NCBI GenBank assembly: GCA_949358305.1
Contig: OX442314.1
Span: 35,521,608 to 35,585,607, forward strand
Length of the DNA: 64,000 nt
Origin: Strigamia acuminata
Taxonomy: Eukaryota > Arthropoda > Chilopoda > Geophilomorpha > Linotaeniidae
Direction: 5' to 3'
In this document: positions 9,930 through 20,084 of the stretch, in pieces
Layout of the letters: each line of letters opens with the position of its first letter
Position numbering within the stretch: the stretch's first letter is position 1
Notes under the pieces: generated by a model
Database searches by the model: none
What the model saw: only the letters and a program-made list of their open reading frames with translations
Told to the model about the DNA's origin: nothing
Made by a program: the position numbers and the translations under genes

Positions 9930-12900
9930 TTAATCACTGTTATTATATCCGTAAAATTGTGTCGGGTTGCGAATACGCTGGGGATGGCGGTACGGCACAA
10001 CAGGAGTATTGACGGGAACAGGAGGAGGTGTAGGAGCTGGAGAAGCATCACGAACGTTTGGGAGGTTGGGTGAATTGGGAGGAGTAACTAGGACTTGCGG
10101 TTGTACAACTGAAGGTGTGTTACCGAGGTTTGAGTCGTCACTTATCAAAGGAAAATGTCCGCGATTCCCTCCCCCCTCCGGAGTTTGAGCGTGCAAAGTC
10201 TGGCGTTTTCGGAGCTGGTCCGCATGTCGGTTCCAAATTATGGCATTTCCGACGGCCACATCGTACGTGGTGGACGATGTCTTCTGCGATATTATTCCAG
10301 GAACCCATCTCGCGGCGTGCAAATAGTCGCGCGCGAACACCAATTCCCCAGGCTCGAAGGAACGACGCGTTTCCACAGTTGTTGGCTCCGGCATTAGGCG
10401 GGGGTTCAACAAATGTAACCTAGTTCGTACAGTTCGTTGTAAAAAGGCCTCGGACGGCGTAGTCCGTGTAGAAACATGCGGCGTCGAGCGATAGGCAATT
10501 AAAAATTGGTCAACGGCTTCTGAAATGCTCAAATTTAAATTTAGAAATTTTCCGACTTGATTTTTAAATGTCTTCACGAAGCCTTCCACTGCTCCGTTGG
10601 TCGCTGGGTGGAAAGGCGGTGAACGAGTTTGTCGGATGCCGTTCCGTGACAAGAAGTCTACAAATTCCGCTGAAGTGAACTGCGGCCCATTGTCGGAATG
10701 AACGTGGATCGGCAAGCCGTGACGTTTAAACCAGCATTTTAAAACCGCAATTGTTGCTTTCGAGGTAGTGGCAGTCATCATACGTACTTCGCACCACTTG
10801 GTGCGCGCATCCACAGCCAACAGGAACATTTTGCCATGGAAGGGGCCGGCGAAATCAAGGTGGATTCGCCCCCAAATTTCGTCGGGAATGGGCCAACGCA
10901 AGTCGGACGTCTTAGGCGGATCCGGGAGTGCGCGCTGGCACACGTCGCACGAACGCACCATCGACTCAATGTCACGGTCGATTGACGGCCACCAAACTGT
11001 TGAACGAGCGAGCGACTTGGTGCGCACGATTCCAAAATGTCCTGCATGCAACTCCGTCAGGACTGCACGGCGAAGCTGCTCCGGCACGACCAAACGCTCC
11101 GACAGGAACAAGAATGGTCCATGTGTGGAAAAGGCGGACCTGTGCTTATAAAAATTTATTAAGTCAGGTGTCTTTGATTTCCATTCGTCTTGGATGCACT
11201 GCAGAACTGCTTGCAATTGGGCGTCTGCGTCGTATGCTGCACGCAAGGCTGCCTGCGATACCGGAAACTGCGAAAGAGAAACGGAAAATATTTCGTTAAT
11301 GTGCATATCGAGGTCTTCTCGACCGTCGACCACGGGTTGAGGATTGCGAGACAATCCGTCTGCAATTTGGTTGTCGACAGCAGGCACATGCTCGATAGCA
11401 TAATCGTAGGCGCTTAGGAAAATTGCCCACCGGTGCAAGCAAGCGGCGACAATTTGATTGCATCCTTTCTTCTCTCCAAAAATTGCCACCAGCGGTTTGT
11501 GATCAGTTCGTAAAATGAATTTTCTCCCAAACAGGTGGTGATGGAAGCGGCGAACACCATAAACGATCGCAAGTCCTTCACGGTCGATTTGCGCATAATT
11601 TTTCTGCGCGCTGGACAAGAGGGAACTAGCAAAGGCAATTGGACGATGGATTCCATTTTCTACGTGGGAAATAAAGGCGCCCACACCGACCGGCGAGGCA
11701 TCAACGGTCAGATAAAGTTGCTTCTTCGCGTCGTAGTGTGCCAGCGCTGAATCGACAGTTACAGCAGCCTTGACCTTCGTCCAGGCCTTGTGTTGTTCCG
11801 GTCCCCATGTCCACGGAGTATCGTCGCGCGTGAGGCGGTAAAGCGGCTCTAATAAAGTGGATAAATTATTAATAAATTTGCCATAATAGTTTATGAGCCC
11901 CAGGAACGATTTGAGCGATAAAACGTCGGTTGGCTGCATGGCGTTGCGTAGTGGAGCCAATTTTGAGTCCACTGGCGTGATTCCTAGCTTGGAAATGTTC
12001 AGCCCCAAAAACTGCACACAAGCACGCAAAAACTTGCACTTTTTCCTATTTAATGTTAAATTGGCTTTGTTAAATGCACCCAATAATTGATCCAGGTTGC
12101 ATAAGTGCGTTGCGTTTGTTGCACCGGTCACGGCCGAATCATCAATGAACGGCTGCGTACTCTCGACTTTGGCTGTTAATTTGTCCATCTCGCGTTGGAA
12201 GATTGCCGGCGCGCTGGATATCCCGTAAAAAAGTCTATTTACTGTGAAGAGACCCAAGTGGGTATTAATTGTGCACACCAATTTACTCTCTGCATCCAAC
12301 TCCAGCTGGTTGTAGGCGTGATTCATATCAAGAGTAGAATACGTCTCACCGCCCGACAACTTCGCTGCAACGTCTTCAAACAGAGGTAAAGGGTAAGAGT
12401 TGGGGAGAACCGCCTTATTTATGGTTCTATTATAGCATCCCGCTATCTTTAACGTGCCATCTGATTTAAGGACATGCATAATAGGTGTCGCCCATTTAGA
12501 AGAAGCGACAGGAGTTATGATACCTAAATCCTGCAGTCTGCGCAGCTCTTCCTCCAGTCGTGGCTTCATCGCGAGTGGAACAGGGTAATTCTTCAAAAAT
12601 ATCGGTTGCACGGCCGGATCGATATCGATGTGGACCTTGTGCACGTTGTAGCATCCGATTTCATCGCGAAAAACGTTGGCATGACGTTCCAAAATCTCGT
12701 CCAATCTGTTGGACGACGGTGTATCGAGTTTCTCGGGCGTTGGCGTCGATGTGGACAACGAAAATACTTCTGCGCCCACCAGGTCGCCAGTTTTCGACAG
12801 CAAACCAAATGCTTCGAGCCAGTCGCGGCCAAGGAGTGGGATGGGGCCGTGAGTCGCCACACACAACGGCAAACGAAAATCGCGATCACGATGACGAACC

Positions 12901-13988
12901 GGAACTTCGCAAACCCCTTCCATTCGGAGTGTTGTGCCGCCGTACGTGTTCATCTGGATCGGAAGGGGCTGCAATGGAAAATTTGAAAAATATTTAGTAT
13001 AAGTTTCGAGATTTATAAATGTAGCGCCTGCTCCCGTGTCCATTTCCATTAGGAGATTGACATTAGCAATTTTAATGGCCAAAATAATTGGTTGTGTGGC
13101 TTTAATGCCAATCGCGTTGACGGTCGTCGTCAAATCCGGCTCGACAGCGTAGTACGTGAGCTGTTGTGGCATCTCGACTGCATGGACTGGAGCTGGTGAC
13201 TTCAAGACCGACCGGCAAACTGGTTTGATGTGGCCAGTTTTTCCGCATCCGTGGCACGTGGCATCGCGAAAACGGCACGCTTCACGCGTGTGCGACTTAC
13301 TGCCGCAAGCAGAACACGCCGACGCATTTCCTTTCGAGTTGGATGGTTGGCGGACTGCTTGAGATGAGGTAGTGCCCCTCGAGGAGCGTTTTCTACCCTT
13401 ATACGCATCGTGACGTGGTCTGGAGTCGTGTTGGAGTTTGTGCACCGGCAGCGCCGACGCATTTTGCGTCGCGATCGTCGAAAATTCCTTTTGCGACACT
13501 TCTGCAGCGGCAGCAAACTCAACCGCGTCGTCGAACGTTAAATCTTTCTTCAACGTGAGCGCCTGCTGGACCTGCTCATTCTGGAGGCCACAAAGAAAGC
13601 GATTTCTCAATTCATTGGTTTTATCGGCGAACTCACAGTTTTGGGCCAGGTCCTGAAGAGCGAGAGAATACTCCAGCACGGTTTCATTCGGCAGTCGATC
13701 ACGGCGGTGAAAACGGCGAATTTCTCCCAGCACGAGCGGCTTCGCGCGTGCGTTCTTCTGCATCAAGGCCACTAGGTCCGCGTACTTCAATTCAGCAGCT
13801 TCCTTCGGCGCCGCGAGCGTGTCCAGCTGCTTGAAGGTTGGCATGCCGACGTACGCCAAGAGCGTATGGACCTTCTCCTGGTCATCGACGATCTTATTGC
13901 AAGCAAAAATACTTGTCATACGCTTGCAATATAGGCCCCAATCCTCTGTTGGATCGTATTCCCGCGGTGTCCCTTTTAGAGCTGACAT
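9930..13988 (-). CDS. Gypsy gag-pol polyprotein (intact, 1352 aa)
   Basis: One frame encodes the whole replication set. Gag occupies about residues 1-280 with two CCHC zinc knuckles at 225-258 (CSACGSKSHTREAC and CHGCGKTGHIKPVC). The aspartic protease motif DTGAG is near 317 with LLGRDW about 70 residues on. Reverse transcriptase has STLDMNHAYNQL near 550 and active-site FIDD near 615. RNase H includes LTVDASPVGVG near 763 and TDHKPL. Integrase has an HHCC finger (HAGHFG...CDVCQ), Asp in HLDFAGPF near 1045, SDNGPQF near 1099 and Glu in NGAVEGF near 1135. All catalytic residues are present. The usual RT segment CGDY reads AGCY here, a non-catalytic change. The start is the first ATG, about 195 nt inside the 5' LTR. 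Small frames on the other strand are shadows. Confidence 0.96.
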   Translation of the reverse strand: MSALKGTPREYDPTEDWGLYCKRMTSIFACNKIVDDQEKVHTLLAYVGMPTFKQLDTLAAPKEAAELKYADLVALMQKNARAKPLVLGEIRRFHRRDRLPNETVLEYSLALQDLAQNCEFADKTNELRNRFLCGLQNEQVQQALTLKKDLTFDDAVEFAAAAEVSQKEFSTIATQNASALPVHKLQHDSRPRHDAYKGRKRSSRGTTSSQAVRQPSNSKGNASACSACGSKSHTREACRFRDATCHGCGKTGHIKPVCRSVLKSPAPVHAVEMPQQLTYYAVEPDLTTTVNAIGIKATQPIILAIKIANVNLLMEMDTGAGATFINLETYTKYFSNFPLQPLPIQMNTYGGTTLRMEGVCEVPVRHRDRDFRLPLCVATHGPIPLLGRDWLEAFGLLSKTGDLVGAEVFSLSTSTPTPEKLDTPSSNRLDEILERHANVFRDEIGCYNVHKVHIDIDPAVQPIFLKNYPVPLAMKPRLEEELRRLQDLGIITPVASSKWATPIMHVLKSDGTLKIAGCYNRTINKAVLPNSYPLPLFEDVAAKLSGGETYSTLDMNHAYNQLELDAESKLVCTINTHLGLFTVNRLFYGISSAPAIFQREMDKLTAKVESTQPFIDDSAVTGATNATHLCNLDQLLGAFNKANLTLNRKKCKFLRACVQFLGLNISKLGITPVDSKLAPLRNAMQPTDVLSLKSFLGLINYYGKFINNLSTLLEPLYRLTRDDTPWTWGPEQHKAWTKVKAAVTVDSALAHYDAKKQLYLTVDASPVGVGAFISHVENGIHRPIAFASSLLSSAQKNYAQIDREGLAIVYGVRRFHHHLFGRKFILRTDHKPLVAIFGEKKGCNQIVAACLHRWAIFLSAYDYAIEHVPAVDNQIADGLSRNPQPVVDGREDLDMHINEIFSVSLSQFPVSQAALRAAYDADAQLQAVLQCIQDEWKSKTPDLINFYKHRSAFSTHGPFLFLSERLVVPEQLRRAVLTELHAGHFGIVRTKSLARSTVWWPSIDRDIESMVRSCDVCQRALPDPPKTSDLRWPIPDEIWGRIHLDFAGPFHGKMFLLAVDARTKWCEVRMMTATTSKATIAVLKCWFKRHGLPIHVHSDNGPQFTSAEFVDFLSRNGIRQTRSPPFHPATNGAVEGFVKTFKNQVGKFLNLNLSISEAVDQFLIAYRSTPHVSTRTTPSEAFLQRTVRTRLHLLNPRLMPEPTTVETRRSFEPGELVFARDYLHAARWVPGIISQKTSSTTYDVAVGNAIIWNRHADQLRKRQTLHAQTPEGGGNRGHFPLISDDSNLGNTPSVVQPQVLVTPPNSPNLPNVRDASPAPTPPPVPVNTPVVPYRHPQRIRNPTQFYGYNNSD

Positions 13989-14183
13989 ATTGATGGCAAA
14001 AGTCGGCGTTGAGTACGAAAACGCGAGGAAAACGTGACAATGGAACGTAGGCCTAACGTCGGGACGGCGTGGTCAGCAACGGGCCGAAAAAGTGCTCAAA
14101 AAGTTCGAAAAACACGAAAAAACTTGCGTCGCTACTGGATTCATTAGTTGAACGTGGATTTCGGATCCTATCTCGTCGCCATT

Positions 14184-14367
14184 TAGTATATATCTTACTA
14201 ATAACAAATTATGTTGAGGATGGTTGAAATGAAAGGTCAGTCATATTAGGCTAAGAACTAACAAGTGCTTTATTCGGGGTCAAGCTACAAGGTGGCGCTG
14301 GGGGTACAGCGCCTAAGGCAAAGATGACGTCACTACACAAAACATGCAGTGAAGTCCGAACACAGCA
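14184..14367 (-). repeat. 5' LTR of the gypsy element
   Basis: Same 184-bp sequence as the 3' LTR by eye. On the minus strand this is the upstream promoter copy. It is followed by the primer-binding-site candidate TGGCGACGAGATAGG. Confidence 0.9.
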
Positions 14368-14372
14368 TATAC

Positions 14373-14973
14373 TGTACTTACTTGAGCCCTTATTATCTTC
14401 GCTTCGCTTCGTTTTGTTGCTTGCAAAGGCAATTGGTGGACTAGGGTCACCAACAAATATTGTTGCACTTTGGGGCAATTGTTGCACTTAGGGACAATTT
14501 GGTAATTTTAGGTTACTGAAAACAACCATTATTAATTATACATTGGGTTTACAGACGGACCCAGGTTTGGCAGTTAAATTGCGAACAATTTAACTAAACA
14601 AATCCCATCGATTCATTGCTTCTGGAGGTGACGATATGCAGAATACAACAGAACACTGCATTCTACTGCACAAAATCCGTAAAGATTCGCAAATGCCGTT
14701 AGTCAAGTGGGCAACAATAACTCCCCTTCTACAAGTTGTCCACGCCTGCTGCCATGGACCATCAAACGTCGTTCGAGTGGACGCTGTCCCTTCTTCAAAC
14801 ACAACGCAATTCTCTCATCGAGGTCCACTTCTTGGCTGAAAGAAGACAAACAAACCAAGATATTAATTAAGAAATACGCGTTTTGTTAGTTTTTAAGTTT
14901 TTGGGGGTCCTAAAAATTAGCTTCTTCTGCAAGGATGCCACGTACGGATTCGGATCGAGGCAAACCGTGGACA
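14373..14973 (+). other. Gap with possible WD40 remnant
   Basis: Around 14610-14700 a frame reads HRFIASGGDDMQ, the signature of a WD40 blade, preceded by a stop and followed by unmatched sequence. Weak evidence for a decayed WD-repeat exon. Nothing else recognised. Confidence 0.3.
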
Positions 14974-15675
14974 CATTGAAATGCAGCTCAATGCACTACA
15001 TCGCGACCCAAAGGTGCTCAATCTTTTCTTCAGCCCCCTGCAGTCCAAAGCTTGGATAAAGGAGATTGAGAGTTATTGTGATCAGGTGCGCACACTGGTG
15101 TACGGTACAAGGAACCCTCCTCCCGCCCCTTCATGCACAAACCCAGACCCCGATAAAGATGTGAGATTTCTGGGCCAATTCCCGAGCACACGGTCCCCTC
15201 GCTGTTATGTATTGCCTACGAATAATAAAGATGATTTCCTGTGGATTATTGACTCTTGGACTGGACCCATAAATATGTCATTGTACAATAATACATTTGG
15301 AGGCAAAGATATGCCAAATTGTGAAGTTTCCGTTATTCCCAAGAATAGCCTATTTGCCAACCATTAAAGACAACATTTCACTTGCAATTAAAAATTTTAG
15401 CTCGGAAAATTACATCGCTCGCTTGAGCTTTTTGAGGGCAGTAGACAATTGGACATCGTGCAATGGAATAATCAAGCTTCAATCGTTACTTCATCACCAA
15501 CTATCGTTCCAATTTTTAAACCACTTATTAGATATTCGTGGTATTCTGCCGATTAACAATTAAAAAAATCTCCATTCTCAAATGTTAATGACGTTTGTTT
15601 CACTTTTCTCACAAATGTTTCCACTGTTTGTCAGAGCCAAAATTGCCACAATCAACGTTTTTTTTGTTGCTATAG
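14974..15675 (+). repeat. Dispersed repeat A, copy 2
   Basis: Matches 1454-2177 and carries the same MQLNALHRDPKVLNLFFSP frame, here open to 15367 (128 codons from 14981). A second frame (15297-15563) overlaps its end, as in copy 1. Flanks differ from copy 1, so the borders of the family are roughly those given. Confidence 0.75.
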
Positions 15676-16077
15676 GTGCAAGAAAAATCTTTGTATCAGT
15701 TGTTTTTTCTTTAATTATCACACAGGTTGTTGTTTACAATCTGTAAGTAACATTATTTTGTACTAGTACAACACGGGATTGAAGTTGTTAGAATGTTCAA
15801 ATTCCATGGATTAGATCCAGCAATGATGGTTCATTTAGCACAAACTTTTGCTCAGAGGGTAAGAAAAAAATAAAAGTAAACTTAATTTATTTATTTATTA
15901 TAAATTTAAGCACTTGAAGTGGGAAAACACTCCATTGACATTTCACGTCAGTTGTCGTCCAGAGCGGCAAATTATTGGAAGAAAGCTGTTTTTACATTAA
16001 AAACCATTTCAAAGAATCAGTACTGTATGCATTTTACAAAAGAGTTTATATGAACTACGTCAATCCAGCAGATGCTG
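15676..16077 (+). other. Gap with one possible small exon
   Basis: At about 15790-15860 the frame MFKFHGLDPAMMVHLAQTFA ends at AGAGG|GTAAGA, a strong donor. No partner exon found. Remainder AT-rich. Confidence 0.25.
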
Positions 16078-16412
16078 AAACAAAAAATTGGATAAGGGCT
16101 TGAAGACCATTGGATTACAAAGATTAATGAGAGACCCATGCGTATACGCATGCATTGGCGAGAACTCTTACTTCGTAATAGGGATTTTTGTTGACAACAT
16201 TATGCCAGTTGGTGGACATGGGGACGCCAAGCCACGTACTGGGCATGCGCATATGCGTGAATAAGAAGAGAATTGTACTCACACAGGAGGTTAACTTTCT
16301 CCCAACCCAGCTGGGTTCTAGGACCAGCCTGGAGAGATGGTGCTGGACAACATCTGCTGACCACTGCATTGGGAGAACTTCAAGAAAAAGAGGTAGTTTC
16401 AAGAAAGACTAG
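16078..16412 (+). pseudogene. Copia reverse transcriptase fragment
   Basis: First frame: LDKGLKTIGLQRLMRDPCVY then IGIFVDNIMPVGG, matching the Copia RT region around YVDD, but the catalytic motif is FVDN. After a frameshift near 16195 the homology continues as HVLGMRICVNKKRIVLTQE. Truncated at both ends and frameshifted, so inactive. Confidence 0.8.
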
Positions 16413-16532
16413 GTTGCACAAGTTTGGAAAGGATCTTCAGTAATAATTTGAATACAAAGTCCCACTACATGATCCAAGATGGCTGCTGAGCCAATCCCAA
16501 ACCTCATACACTGAGTCTGATCACCTACAGTG

Positions 16533-16890
16533 TGTGGGAGAGATTTTAACTCTAAAATCATTGTACAATTGTTATTAGTTTGAGCTTTTGTTTTTGGGCT
16601 TTATGGTTGCTGTAGCAACGCTCTCTTGTTGCACGCTCTATGAGGAAAGAAAGAAAAACCTTTATTCTTTTCTATTACACCAAATCTGGCGAATTAATTA
16701 CTCCAAACACTAACAAGTGGTAGCAGAGGACGGTTCCACGAACACATGGCAGACAAGTGGAACAAAAACGCAAGTTGTAGTCGAAATTTAAGTTACAAGA
16801 AAGAAAAACTAATAGTAGCAGTGTTCTTGCCGGTATTGTTTTTGCAAAATTGCCATTATATAATTTGGACATGGGTGCTCGTGTTGTGAT
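16533..16890 (+). mobile_element. Copia 5' end: LTR, primer-binding site, gag start
   Basis: TGGTAGCAGAGG at 16718-16729 is the initiator-Met-tRNA primer site used by Copia elements. It follows ...CACTAACA plus a 2-nt spacer. The LTR would run from about 16533 (TGTGGGAGAG) to 16715. An ATG at 16746 opens a 47-codon frame beginning MADKWNKN that soon leaves any gag similarity. Internal sequence is then lost, so this is a 5' remnant. Confidence 0.6.
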
Positions 16891-17303
16891 AGGCTGGCTC
16901 TGGTTCAAGCCTCAACTCTTCTTAGATTTCAATGTGATCGTGTCAGGTCTTGGAAAACAACATTTCACTTCTACAGCAGGTAAGAAAGGAGAAAAGAGCG
17001 GGAAAATGTTTTTTTTTTGTCAAAGTTGACAAAGTTAAATAGACCGTTTAGTGTATATAAAACAAAAAAATTAAATTGCACTGGAAAAGCCCATCCATCC
17101 TGTAGGAAACCTATTGAAATGTATTAAATCTACTGTTAGTGATTTATGAATTGGGCCGCGACCATGTGAGTTCCGGTTATTGGTTATTGCATTGGAAAAA
17201 AAAAAACCAGTTCCGACCAAACGTTGCAGAGAAAAGAAACAAACACATGTTGACCCCAGCAAAGTGTTTAATTTAACCAACACAGTGTCATGTTTTTTCT
17301 GGT
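16891..17303. other. Gap: no gene seen
   Basis: AT-rich, T- and A-runs near 17010 and 17200. No credible frame. Confidence 0.3.
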
Positions 17304-18546
17304 GCCAGTGACCTAGGACACTAGTAACCCCGAATACTAGAAGGGTTAAGGTGACCACATCAGTGCTCCAGTTTCATCTAATGTGAATGCAGTGCCTTAG
17401 TGATATCAAGTGTGAAAGTGCTCCAAGGTTATCAAGAGTGCAGTGCGCTCCAGGAATAGCAAATGTGCAGTGTATAGCTGGTAACAGGGCAACATCTTAA
17501 ATGAGGACTTTACAAGTCTTGAAATGGACTTTGCTTTAACCTGCTCGGCTGGTGTGGTGTGTTCTGACCTTCAAGATGACAACGCCACAATGAGATGTCC
17601 TTTCCAGCCCCAAAGAATTAATTTTATAATTTACAATTATATAATTATACAGTTTCTTTCCTTGTATTCTTATTAGAGGTTTTAGGTGTAAATGTCCAGT
17701 GTCCTTCAGTTGACAGAACTTAGTCTGGGGGGAAGAATTATCATATACGAAAATATTTCAGATAGATATTTTAGAAGTTAAGTGGAAACTTGAGTAGTTA
17801 CAAAAAAATTTTTAAGGGATTTAACCTGCATTGAGTCTTCTTCTAGCTCCCACAAAAGAGAATACAATTTATCCGAATCATAGAATGTTGTATTTACATT
17901 ATATGAAATACAGTACCAATATTTTTCTATGGCTATGGTTTTCTTTTTAACTTAAATTTTTTCCAAGTCAAAATTCCAGAGGTGAAAACAACTAATCCAG
18001 CATGAGCGTGAACCATGATTGCTGTTGAAGGTAGTTTGGGTCGAGAACTGGGCTCCAAGACAAAAAGCCTAGCATCGCCAAGTACACTAACAAGTAAGCC
18101 CGGCAACTCTGAGCATATATTTTTCCTTGAAAAGAAACCAAAGTTTGTTTTATGTTGTACGCCAATCAATTCAATTAAAAATAATCAAACCAAAATTGAA
18201 ACAAAATAGAACGGAGGGAGGGTGAGTAAGAGGAGAAGAGTCACCAGAAGGCCAATTAGAGGGTGGACCCATGTGCATTGCAAAAGTTATTTTACAACAA
18301 CCAATCACAGCTGTGCTTGTAAACGGCCATGTCTTCAAGCCAAACTGACAACTTAATGGGAGATCTTAATTTATTGCTGGCACAATTCACGAATAAATTC
18401 GGATATGCTGTTCTTCCATTTGGATATTCTTGTTACTTAGCACTTTTAATTTGTAAGTGAGGTAGAAATATTTTTATAAATAAAATAATATTAACCGAGT
18501 GATGTCAGTATATAACCCAAAAGTTTCTTCCATCAAGCACGCGTTT
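17304..18546. repeat. Dispersed repeat B, longest copy
   Basis: Starts GCCAGTGACCTAGGACACTA and ends near ATCAAGCACGCG. Co-linear with 2597-3775 and with the truncated 4822-4978. Contains about 70 bp (near 17472-17545) absent from copy 1. Confidence 0.8.
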
Positions 18547-18640
18547 TATTAATTAATTAATTTATTATTTTTTTTTTCCGTGAAATAGGTTTGAGTCGTG
18601 TAGTTAGTGTGCTTGTGGGAGAATCGAGATAAGTGAATTA

Positions 18641-19033
18641 ATGGATAAAATGGCGGACAAGTTTAAACGCATGGATATTCATTCGACTGATTCTTCTGAT
18701 GATGATTAATTTGAGGTTCCAGAATACCAACAGCCTGCTCAAGCTGAAGCGGCACCTCCGGTTGGAGGAGTTGACCCGATGTCCATGTATGACTTTTATG
18801 ATCGCACTATCGACCTGAATAATCCGATGCCAGGACCAAGTTAACCAATAAAATTGGACGATATTGGGGACAAAACCAAACGCCAGGTTGTGCTACGCCT
18901 CCTGGAAAGCAAACACGTCTTTCTATCTCAAACGGTTAGTTCTGTTTTTCGCTTTGTGAACCCCGTAGTAACATACCCGCCATTAACCGTAGCCTTGTTA
19001 ACCGACGATGTTACTTCACTTGCTTGTTGATAA
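18641..19033 (+). pseudogene. Unrecognised ORF with two in-frame TAA codons
   Basis: A frame from ATG 18641 (MDKMADKFKRMDIHSTDSSD) continues through TAA at 18707-18709 and a second TAA after MPGPS to the terminal TGA. It keeps a coherent composition: PEYQQPAQAEAAPPVGGVDP, YDFYDRTIDLNNP, then KTKRQVVLRLLESKHVFL. Both breaks are TAA. Either a decayed gag-like gene or, less likely, recoded stops. Family not recognised. Confidence 0.4.
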
Positions 19034-19129
19034 CAGTTATTCCGGTCAGTAAACATGGCTTGAGGACCAAGGAGAGGTGCCGAACCAAGATCACAGTTAA
19101 ACATTTTGGCAATATTTGACAAATTTCCT

Positions 19130-19270
19130 CAATTTTTTAGCAATATTTTGCACATTTCCAAGAATTTGTCCCAGATTTTTGACAAATTTCAAGCAATTTT
19201 TGGCAATATTTGACAAATTTCAAGGAATTTTAAAATTTAAAAATTTTAAATTTTAAAAAAATTAAAAAAT
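19130..19270. repeat. AT-rich short-repeat tract
   Basis: TTTTGACAAATTTC-type 30-40 bp imperfect repeats, then nested palindromes of AAATTTTAAAATTT. Simple-sequence origin likely. Confidence 0.6.
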
Positions 19271-19290
19271 ATAAGTAAAAATTTTCATAG

Positions 19291-19357
19291 ACAACAGGAT
19301 TTGAACCTGTGTGGAAAGATTCCTAGTCCATTGCCTTAACCACTGGACCACCACTAC
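19291..19357 (-). tRNA. tRNA-like sequence (pseudogene or SINE head)
   Basis: On the minus strand an A box (TGGTCCAGTGGTTAAGGCA) and a B box (GGTTCAAATCC) sit at tRNA spacing with a loop CTAGGAA between, so an AGG anticodon is possible. The acceptor strands do not pair around this core. GACAACA about 11 nt upstream could pair with TGTTGTC, as if an insertion split the stem. Best read as a tRNA pseudogene or a tRNA-derived SINE promoter. Confidence 0.5.
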
Positions 19358-19486
19358 AAACTATTGTTGTCTTCACAAAGACAGTAATGTTGGTGAACAA
19401 AGTTCTGATGTCATGACATCATTAAATCTCAAATAATGAAATGACATCATTGAATGTCAAATGAAAATTCAACCTGGATCTTGGAA

Positions 19487-19681
19487 CTATTTTTTACCTA
19501 GCAACTGTTGTTTACAATATTCCTCCACAAGTCTAATTACTCCCAAAAGTGTACTATCGCCACAGAAAGAGTCCAAATTTAATGTTTTATTTATTTCTTT
19601 CTGCCTGTTCATGGCGTAAAAACATTTGGGCAGCTTATTCACCTGTTTGAGGTAAATAAATTCCTCAAAAATTTTGGACAT
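19487..19681 (-). other. Unrecognised minus-strand ORF
   Basis: 64 codons (KIFEEFIYLKQVNKLPKCFY; LVEEYCKQQLLGKK). It lies between a repeat B fragment and a Harbinger fragment on the same strand and could belong to either a transposon or a lost exon. No domain seen. Confidence 0.2.
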
Positions 19682-19695
19682 GACCGAAGAGTCTT

Positions 19696-19917
19696 ATTGG
19701 TGCACTCCCCTTGTGAGCCGGGTCTTAGTGAAATGACCATCTTGCCAATCCCGAATTCGTCGAGAACTGGGGTACAAGACAAGAAGCCAAGCATTGCCAA
19801 GTACACCAACAAGTAAGCCAGGCAACTCTCGACCATATATTTCTCCTTGGAAAAAAACCAAAGTTTGTTTTATGTTGTACGCCAATTAATTCAATTAAAA
19901 ATAATCAAACCAAAATA
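19696..19917. repeat. Repeat B, partial third copy
   Basis: Matches the segment of copy 1 around 3230-3410 (CTTGCCAATCCCGAATTCGT ... TTTGTTTTATGTTGTACGCC), including the piece missing from the 17304 copy. Confidence 0.75.
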
Positions 19918-19918
19918 G

Positions 19919-20062
19919 GAAATGGCATCATCTCTTGGTGCAGTATTTAGACAGATGTGTGTCCCATCTACATATCCAATACAGTCTGGTATCAGTTTTG
20001 ATTGCAAATGTTTGGAAATTTGCTTTCTTTCTGTTTCGAAAGGCAATGAGATAAATGTAACT
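19919..20062 (-). pseudogene. PIF/Harbinger transposase fragment
   Basis: Minus-strand frame reads SLPFETERKQISKHLQSK then IPDCIGYVDGTHICL and TAPRDDA, the conserved first catalytic Asp block of Harbinger DDE nucleases (DGTHI). Only about 50 codons remain. The second Asp, the Glu and the termini are missing. Confidence 0.75.
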
Positions 20063-20084
20063 TCAATGGACTGGTTTTAAAAAG

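Larger units (their letters stand above)
9646..14367 (-). mobile_element. Complete Ty3/gypsy LTR retrotransposon
   Basis: 4722-bp element on the minus strand. It has 184-bp LTRs at both ends that appear identical by eye, a TATAC duplication, a single uninterrupted gag-pol frame, a primer-binding-site candidate beside the 5' LTR (TGGCGACGAGATAGG, about 14181 down to 14167) and a purine tract before the 3' LTR (AATGGGGAATGA). Matching LTRs and an open frame mean a very recent, possibly still competent insertion. There is no envelope frame. The polyprotein resembles the K02A2.6-type gypsy family common in invertebrates. Confidence 0.95.

Noticed and set aside
9967-13656. Numerous plus-strand and alternate-frame ORFs of 60-145 codons
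   Set aside because: They lie inside the gypsy gag-pol frame on the other strand and show no domain; they are shadows of its GC-rich coding sequence.
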